A DNA stretch of 21,752 nt, taken from assembly GCF_000002865.3 (NCBI RefSeq), contig NW_001865064.1:246761-268512 (forward strand). The letters run 5' to 3'. This DNA comes from Monosiga brevicollis MX1 (lineage: Eukaryota > Opisthokonta > Choanoflagellata > Craspedida > Salpingoecidae). Both the position numbers and the translations under genes were made by a program. Shown here in pieces: positions 17,055 through 21,752 of the stretch; positions within the stretch are counted from its first letter, which is position 1; every line of letters begins with the position of its first letter. The notes under the pieces are model-generated. The model saw only the letters and a program-made list of their open reading frames with translations. It ran no database searches and was not told the DNA's origin.

Positions 17055-17417
17055 AGAAATCTTTTTGCAACAAACAGGCATGAAAAGGATGACAATGAAG
17101 ATGTCAGATGAAAAATGGCCAGAGGCAAAAGGGTTAGCAGTGTGGTTGCCCTTGCTCTGATCCCATAAGGATGATGATGAGATCGAATGCGCATACAAGC
17201 ATGAATTGGGTGGGTCGGTCTGGCCTGCGAGCTGGGTGAGGGCCAGTTCTGAAAGACCACAAGACATCATGTTGCTCTGGAAAACATACGCACTGGCTCG
17301 GGGGAAACAACACAACTGGATCACACCGATCTCGGCTTACACGATGGAAAAAAAGGTTTAGACATCACAAAGAGACACATGTCAACAAAGCACAACAAGA
17401 CATCTGCGAGGGCCAAA
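16702..17417. other. intergenic region upstream of UTP13
   Basis: These 716 bases lie between the UTP13 start and the stop of the pentad-repeat gene, both on the minus strand. They should contain the 5' UTR and promoter of UTP13 and the 3' UTR of the neighbour. No TATA box or AATAAA is convincing on the minus strand. The main content is the GT/GA microsatellite cluster at 16855-17058, 150-360 bases upstream of the UTP13 ATG. Apparent reading frames of Leu-Ser and Arg-Glu dipeptides come from this repeat. Confidence 0.7.
16855..17058. repeat. GT and GA dinucleotide microsatellite cluster
   Basis: A (GT)8 run at 16855-16870 is followed by GA runs at about 16877-16896, 16943-16999 and 17000-17058, separated by short breaks such as GTTT. 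On the UTP13 sense strand this is a long CT-rich tract with strong strand asymmetry, located in the probable promoter region. Confidence 0.95.
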
Positions 17418-19123
17418 TTACATGAAAGTGCAAGCACCGATACATTTGGGTTCTGTTTCACCGGGCTGTGAGTTCGAAGGTTGTTGATGATGTGGCACAC
17501 TACCCTGCACACGTGTGGCTGAACGTGTGCTTGCTGGAAGTGTGGTTGTTGAACGTGTGGTTGTTGCGCGCGTGCTTGTTGGACGTGTGCTTGTTGGACG
17601 CGTACTTGTTGGACGTGTGCTTGTTGCGCGCGTGCTTGTTGGACGTGTGCTTGTTGGACGTGTGCTTGTTGGACGCGTACTTGTTGAACGTTTGGTTGTT
17701 GCGCGTGTGCTTGTTGGACGTGTGGTTGTTGGACGTGTGGTTGTTGGACGTGTGGTTGTTGAGCGCGTGCTTGTTGGACGTGTGCTTGTTGGACGTGTGG
17801 TTGTTGGACGTGTGCTTGTTGGACGTGTGCTTGTTGGACGTGTGCTTGTTGGACGTGTGCTTGTTGGACGTGTGCTTGTTGAGCGCGTGCTTGTTGGACG
17901 TGTGCTTGTTGGACGTTTGGTTGTTGGACGTGTGCTCTCGTGAAATGGTTTGCTTGAGCTTGCAGCCAACGGAGGTTCAAACAGTTCATGTTCACGACAG
18001 AATTCTTCCAGCCAATTCCTTTGCCATTCAGCACAAAGGTTTGTCAAGTCTCCAGGGTTGAGCCTGTGATGAAATCCGCTCAGAAACCCGTAGAGATGAG
18101 ATTTATCCTTTCCATGAACAATCTCCATAGTCTCATCAAGGCGACGCAGCTGGATGAAGACGATGACAATGGGCATCTTGCGGCTGATCAAAAAGAAGTC
18201 TCGGTATTCAGGTTTCACTCGACCATAAAATTTTTCCAGGTCCTCATGGATGTTTTCAAATTCTTCAAGCTTAGAATGAAGTACATCATGGTCCATGTCG
18301 ATAGGGCGGTCGCATTTGCACACGAGGCGTTCGAAGGTCTCTAAAACACAATCAAGGTACTCTTTGTCGATGATTGGAAGATCATCCTTCTTGAGGTTAG
18401 TATGACACATGTTTCCATCAACATGATCAAAACAATTGACCATTTTGTGAAAATCCTTCACCTCGCTCGTCTGTTCTGGCAAATACTCGGCAATCAAGCG
18501 CACGAACGAAAACACAATCGCAAAGTGCCTGGGACAGTTGTAAAGGAAATTGTGCCACTCTTCGAAAAAACGCCTCTTCAAACGCAAGATCTCCAGCAGT
18601 CGCTGCACTCCCCAGCGCTTCTGTTTATTTGTGAGCATGATTTTTTTGCTATCAAAGACACAAAGCGAAATGAGTAAGTTTAAAATCATCCCTCCATTAT
18701 AAAACATATGACAAAAATGAAATTGTCATCATAAATTGTCCTGATGATTGTCATGATCACATAATGCAGTTTTTTCTTTGTTTGTGTTTTGTGTGTGTGT
18801 GTGTGTGTGTGGAAGAGAGGGTGGAAGGAGGTGGTGGAATTCCCACTTGTCCCAAGTCGCATTTAACATGGTGCAGACGTACTTATCATCATGAGAGGTC
18901 TGCAACGAAGCAAACCCAGAGTCGGTCGCCGCCATCTTGGCAAATTGAATCACACGAATGAACCACCTCTGTCTGGGAGGGAAGAAGAAGAAAATGAGAC
19001 CCAAACAGGTTGAAGAGTGTTTATACCTTACGTTGCCTTACGTTTTCACTGAGAATGGGCCACGTCATCAAAGATAAGCTGGGTCAGGAGTCGGGCACTG
19101 CCATGAGGAGCTTGGGAAAGTAG
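17418..19123 (-). CDS. unrecognised protein with C-terminal TRPTS pentad repeats, at least 3 exons
   Basis: I do not recognise this family. Proposed exons: 19123-19050, 18972-18883 and 18648-17418, joined in matching phase by GT-AG introns of 77 and 234 nt. The acceptors are strong (pyrimidine-rich before 18972; CTTTGATAG before 18648), and one donor is GTACGT, as in neighbouring genes. About 464 residues are visible. The first 55 include LLTQLIFDDVAHSQ and RWFIRVIQFAKMAA. The long exon gives about 240 residues rich in Leu, Glu, Phe and charged residues, probably helical (RLLEILRLKRRFFEEW; HKLNPGD-like turn; EWQRNWLEEF), then 26 Thr/Arg/Pro pentads and a short tail ending CTFM. The final exon is visibly AT-richer than UTP13 or RNF213. 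The 5' end is unresolved; a weak candidate exon lies upstream near 19280-19440, with a possible start ATG at 19892. A simpler alternative is a single-exon gene starting at 18707 or 18689, but its leader reads as intron. Confidence 0.6.
17544..17933 (-). repeat. 15-bp minisatellite encoding 26 TRPTS pentads
   Basis: Twenty-six 15-nt units in register, with one degenerate unit (TLPAS) after them. In the coding frame the consensus is Thr-Arg-Pro-Thr-Ser. Arg2 and Thr4 never change within the 26 units; position 1 is Thr or twice Lys, position 3 is Pro, Ser or Ala, position 5 is Ser or Thr. Synonymous changes (CGT/CGC, AGC/AGT, ACA/ACG) are also present. The repeat is free of stops in several other frames on both strands, giving shadow Val-Gly-Arg, Leu-Asp-Val-Cys and His-Val-Gln-Gln translations. 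Confidence 0.95.
18791..18811. repeat. (GT)n microsatellite in intron of the pentad-repeat gene
   Basis: About ten GT units on the plus strand, CA in the transcript, inside the proposed intron 18882-18649. Confidence 0.9.
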
Positions 19124-19385
19124 CTGACATCCAAAGCAGGGGGGGGGGGTGACCCGACGCCTGCCGTTTGATCAAACGGGAAGCCGGGCGATATGCCTGT
19201 GATCGGTGACACGGCTGCCGATGGTGAACGATGGTGGTCTACCATCGCTTGTTCTCTTGCGGGCGATGCCGTACGCTTGATTTTCTCGTGGGCGCCGCCG
19301 CTGACCTGCTTTGACCACACCAAGGTGGCTCGTTGCCAGTTGATGTGGGATTTTCCCCTGTTTTTCTTCCGGCCCGCGCCCCTCG

Positions 19386-19511
19386 CACTGCCAACGCAGT
19401 TGTTTCCCAGCGCTTGATCTCTTGCAGATGAGGCCAGGCGCCTCACCTCGGCTTGGGTGCCGCCAAATCGGGTTGGCCTTCTTCATCGTAACGGTCACCA
19501 ACGGTCACTAG
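19386..19511. repeat. diverged tandem repeat, copy A
   Basis: Begins CACTGCCAACGCAG and ends near CGGTCACTAG. It aligns with copy B (19589-19703) through GACGCAGT-like, CCCAGCGCTT, TTGCAG, GCCGCCA-ATC and ATCGTAACGG blocks, with several small indels. By eye roughly three quarters of aligned bases match. Confidence 0.75.
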
Positions 19512-19588
19512 CCAGCAGCGCCAAAATTTGTTCCCGCCACCTTGGCTTCCGCTTGCCAGCTCCTGGTCGTCTGACCGTGCACTTCTTG

Positions 19589-19703
19589 CCCTGCCGACGC
19601 AGTCGTTCCCCAGCGCTTATACCTTGCAGGTGGGGCCATGCGCTCCACCGGGGGGCGCCGCCATATCAGGTTGGCATCGTAACGGCTAGAAACGGTCGGG
19701 TAG
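19589..19703. repeat. diverged tandem repeat, copy B
   Basis: Same orientation as copy A and about 200 bases to its right. Shared blocks include CCCAGCGCTT, TTGCAGG, GGTTGGC and ATCGTAACGG. Weaker similarity seems to continue outside the bounds given, for example in the TTGCCAG/CTTGCCAG region to the left. Confidence 0.75.
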
Positions 19704-20209
19704 TTGTCAGCGACAATTTGCTGATACCTTGGCTGCGCGCTTACCATCCCTCCATCCCCTCCTGGCCCCACGCTCTTGTCGCCCATTGCCGTCCGTCCTT
19801 GCCGTGTCGCCTCGCCCGCGTCGGTAGCCTTCCCCTCTTCCTCCCCCCTTTTTTTTCCTGATCCAAACAGCTTCTGCTTGTCTGGCTGCCATTGTGTAAA
19901 GAGTTTTTTTTTTTTTTTTGTCAATGTTTTTGTTGATTCGCGAGGCCACAATTGATCACCATAACATCACCATTCTTCCAACCCTCGAGAAGCACCGCCG
20001 GCCCACTGTCGTGCCAGACATCATCCTGCGCTGAATGGCGAGGGGCATGGGCTCTTTGCGTGCCTGGCCCTCTGCCCTAGACCTCCACAGCGTCCGCCAC
20101 CTCATGCAAGCAAACATCACGACCGATAAAAATAAAACTCGACTTGTCCTGCCGCCAGTACCACGCCATCAAAGCCTAGCCTAGACCATGCAAACGGCAC
20201 CCCCCGTGT

Positions 20210-21702
20210 CTATACAGTTGCGTAGATGCGGGCAAAGAGGGCCAGCTCAGAGGGCAGAGCAACTGGTGTATAAACAGGCCAACCAGCCTGCGTGGCGTGG
20301 CGCCAGAGCCGCGCCGAAGGGGTAATGGCCTTGGCCGTGGTCATCAGGGACATGAAGGGAATGTCGTTGCCACTGTTGCCATAGCCAATGGTATACTCGA
20401 GCTCGTGCAGGACGGGATTACCGCGAAGCCGCCGGCGCTGCGTGCACACCACGCCGACCTCGTGAGGCATCAGAGTGCAGGGGCCGTTCTTTTTCATTTT
20501 TTTTTTTAGAGAGTAAAGATCGCCGTACCTTTTCCTCAGCCACGCATACGGCGCCGTCGATCTGACCTGTGGCGCGCGGGATTATGGGATAAGAGGGGCA
20601 CGCCATTCTACTGCGACGGTTTGTGCCGGGAACCTGCCTGTCACGATGCCTTTGGCATTGATCAGTAGGCGAGTGCCTTCCAGAGCGTTGGCTTTGAGGA
20701 CATCAAAGACCAGCGAGCGGACCAGCGGCTCGAGGTTGCCCGTCACAATGCCAACGTAAAAGCCCTACCACGGCCGAGCATGTCAGGGGGCAAAGCCGGT
20801 GCTGGTTTACTATTATCTCTTTCCAAAAAAAAAAGAAAAAAAAAAGAAAGAAGAGGCGTAGAACTGATGGTGACTCCCCGTTTAAGGAGCCCGATCAGAA
20901 GAAAAGACGTACCTCTGCCTGGTAGGCGCGCAGTTCGGCAAGTACTTGAGGGCGAATGTTGCGTGCCAGCACCTCGCTCGTGCGTTGACCCGCCAATTTG
21001 AGATCAGGCGCCTTGAGACCCGCTGTAGCATGCCAGGCCAGAATTTTGACCGCTGCGCTTTCTCCGCGGACGGCTCTGGGAGTGGCAAAGGACATTTGAG
21101 GGGCCATCATCAGCACCACCACGTCTCGACCCGATTCAATCAAGGTGCGGCCAAGCGTACTGGGTGGCCATGGCCAAGAGGAGGGCAAGCGGATAGGTCC
21201 CAAGGCGTAAAAACTTGGTCAATGAGGCGGGCAGCTGATGCAGAAAGTACCAGCAGGCATGATGCATGTCACCATCCAGGATCGTGCCTAAAATCAGCGT
21301 GAACAATCTGGCGCGTGAACAATCTGGTGCGCGAGCGGCGTGGACCAAATCATTTGCGCAAGCCGGCGCGGCGCGCACCGTCAAGATCAAGGTACAGCCC
21401 GGCAATAAAGCCATCCGCACTCGTCGCGTGACGCCCATTCCAGGGCACGGCAGCTGTGGGCAGGCTTGATCCGTGGGCCATGGTGTCGATCAGTGGCGCA
21501 ACTGGCTCAAGGAACAACCAGAGGGCGTTGATGACTTTCGGTTAGCATCTATACATCGAGGCAGGCTGCTTGAGATCACCCCTGGCTTCGCTCTTTCCTG
21601 ACTGCTGCTTGACTCACCCAGGGGGAAAGTTTCGATTCCGTACCCACTGGCGTTCAGCGCCAGCGCCAAAATTTTCTTGTCAACAAAAGCGCGCGCGTTG
21701 AG
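20210..21702 (-). CDS. HAD superfamily subfamily IB phosphatase-like protein, 5' partial
   Basis: Members hydrolyse phosphate esters through an aspartyl-phosphate; the substrate here is unknown. Exons: 21702-21618, 21534-21379, 21287-21161, 21075-20913, 20764-20638, 20566-20529, 20437-20210, giving 307 visible residues in consistent phase. Motif I DLDGT (78-82) is split by an intron after the second Asp codon; motif II is VTGN (184-187) in YVGIVTGNLEPLV; the motif III Lys is K232 (CVAEEK); motif IV is GNSGND (252-257), with Asn253 where Asp is usual. The ending AxRxWxxATQAGWPVY-like block is typical of the CicA/PgpC-type group. The first about 45 residues (NALWLFLEPVAPLIDT) are hydrophobic and precede a good start context (gacaccATGG at 21481), so the protein may start there or continue from further exons beyond the right edge. 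No acyltransferase domain follows the HAD domain, unlike plant GPAT fusions. One intron needs a GC donor. Confidence 0.85.
20567..20637 (-). other. probable GC-AG intron in the HAD gene
   Basis: Joining 20638 to 20566 makes IVTG-QIDGAVCVAEEK, the expected link between motif II and motif III. It requires a donor reading ACAG|GCAGGT and an acceptor CCACAG. GT donors nearby either break the frame or leave introns of 23-35 nt. The length, 71 nt, matches the other introns here. Confidence 0.7.
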
Positions 21703-21716
21703 CTTGGTGGGAAGTT

Positions 21717-21730
21717 ACACACACACACAC
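21717..21730. repeat. short (AC)7 run at the right edge
   Basis: Seven AC units on the plus strand, GT in the transcript, lying just upstream of the acceptor CCACCAAG before 21702. It appears to be part of an intron whose donor may be the GAG|GTGTGT boundary only if the intron began here, which would be too short; more likely it begins outside the window. Confidence 0.7.
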
Positions 21731-21752
21731 CTCGCCTGCATGCGCTTCCATC

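Larger units (their letters stand above)
19124..20209. other. repeat-bearing region without a confident gene
   Basis: This stretch lies between the HAD stop and the first supported exon of the pentad-repeat gene. It contains a G11 run (19139-19149, just left-overlapping), the palindrome GTTTGATCAAAC near 19167, two diverged copies of a roughly 120-nt unit, and a T17-class homopolymer near 19904-19919. Minus-strand frames of 80-147 codons are open here, one starting acaATGGCAGCC at 19892, but they are Arg/Gly-rich, overlap each other and show no domain. Some may be real upstream exons of the pentad-repeat gene; a GTACGG donor-like site near 19280 on the minus strand is compatible with this. 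An AATAAA on the plus strand near 20130 has no matching gene. Confidence 0.5.

Noticed and set aside
16753-17324. Leu-Ser-rich minus frames and Arg-Glu-rich plus frames
   Set aside because: Translations of GA and GT microsatellites in an intergenic region.
17468-18061. Plus-strand and second minus-strand frames through the pentad array (Leu-Asp-Val-Cys, Val-Gly-Arg, His-Val-Gln-Gln repeats)
   Set aside because: A 15-nt repeat without stops is open in several frames; only the TRPTS frame continues into a long non-repetitive coding segment with splice signals.
18729-18935. Possible start at AAGATGGCGGC (18935), with a Thr-Ser-His-Asp-Asp string recalling the N-terminus of SEC13
   Set aside because: The match is five residues, no SEC13 WD40 sequence follows, and the frame is better explained as an internal exon of the pentad-repeat gene.
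18418-19004. Weak resemblance of the small exons to a RasGEF catalytic segment
   Set aside because: Spacing between conserved blocks does not fit and the remaining domain is absent.
21600-21660. tRNA-like TTCGATTCC string
   Set aside because: No acceptor or anticodon arms could be paired around it, and it lies in a coding exon of the HAD gene.
1-21752. CRISPR array, insertion sequence or bacterial-style operon
   Set aside because: Spliceosomal introns and eukaryotic families throughout; no spaced palindromic repeats or transposase seen.

Overview
The window is eukaryotic nuclear DNA, most likely from a choanoflagellate or a similar unicellular relative of animals. This is inferred from animal-like RNF213 and TBL3/UTP13 proteins, short introns (mostly about 70-170 nt), short intergenic gaps and GC-rich coding sequence; the species cannot be fixed from this window.

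Layout: (1) 2-11974, plus strand: one uninterrupted reading frame for the C-terminal three quarters of an RNF213/mysterin-type AAA+ ATPase and ubiquitin ligase. The frame is open at the left edge, so the true start lies outside. (2) 11975-12216: short tail-to-tail gap. (3) 12217-16701, minus strand: complete TBL3/UTP13, a WD40 protein of the small-subunit processome. I reconstructed 17 exons giving 813 residues. One intron is filled by a hexanucleotide satellite. (4) 16702-17417: gap with GT and GA microsatellites, upstream of UTP13. (5) 17418-19123, minus strand: an unrecognised gene, at least three exons, with a helical region followed by 26 Thr-Arg-Pro-Thr-Ser pentads. (6) 19124-20209: no confident gene; diverged tandem repeats and homopolymers. 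(7) 20210-21702, minus strand: a HAD family IB phosphatase-like gene, 5' incomplete, with one apparent GC-AG intron.

The four genes show no evident shared pathway: RNF213 is a cytosolic ligase/ATPase, UTP13 is nucleolar, the HAD protein is probably a small-molecule phosphatase, and the pentad-repeat protein is unknown. The most noteworthy signals are altered zinc-ligand positions in both zinc domains of the RNF213 homologue, a local splice-donor style of GT-N-pyrimidine-G, the contrast between a 12 kb intronless frame and a 17-exon neighbour, and the uncharacterised pentad-repeat protein. Homology statements rest on remembered family sequences; no search was run.
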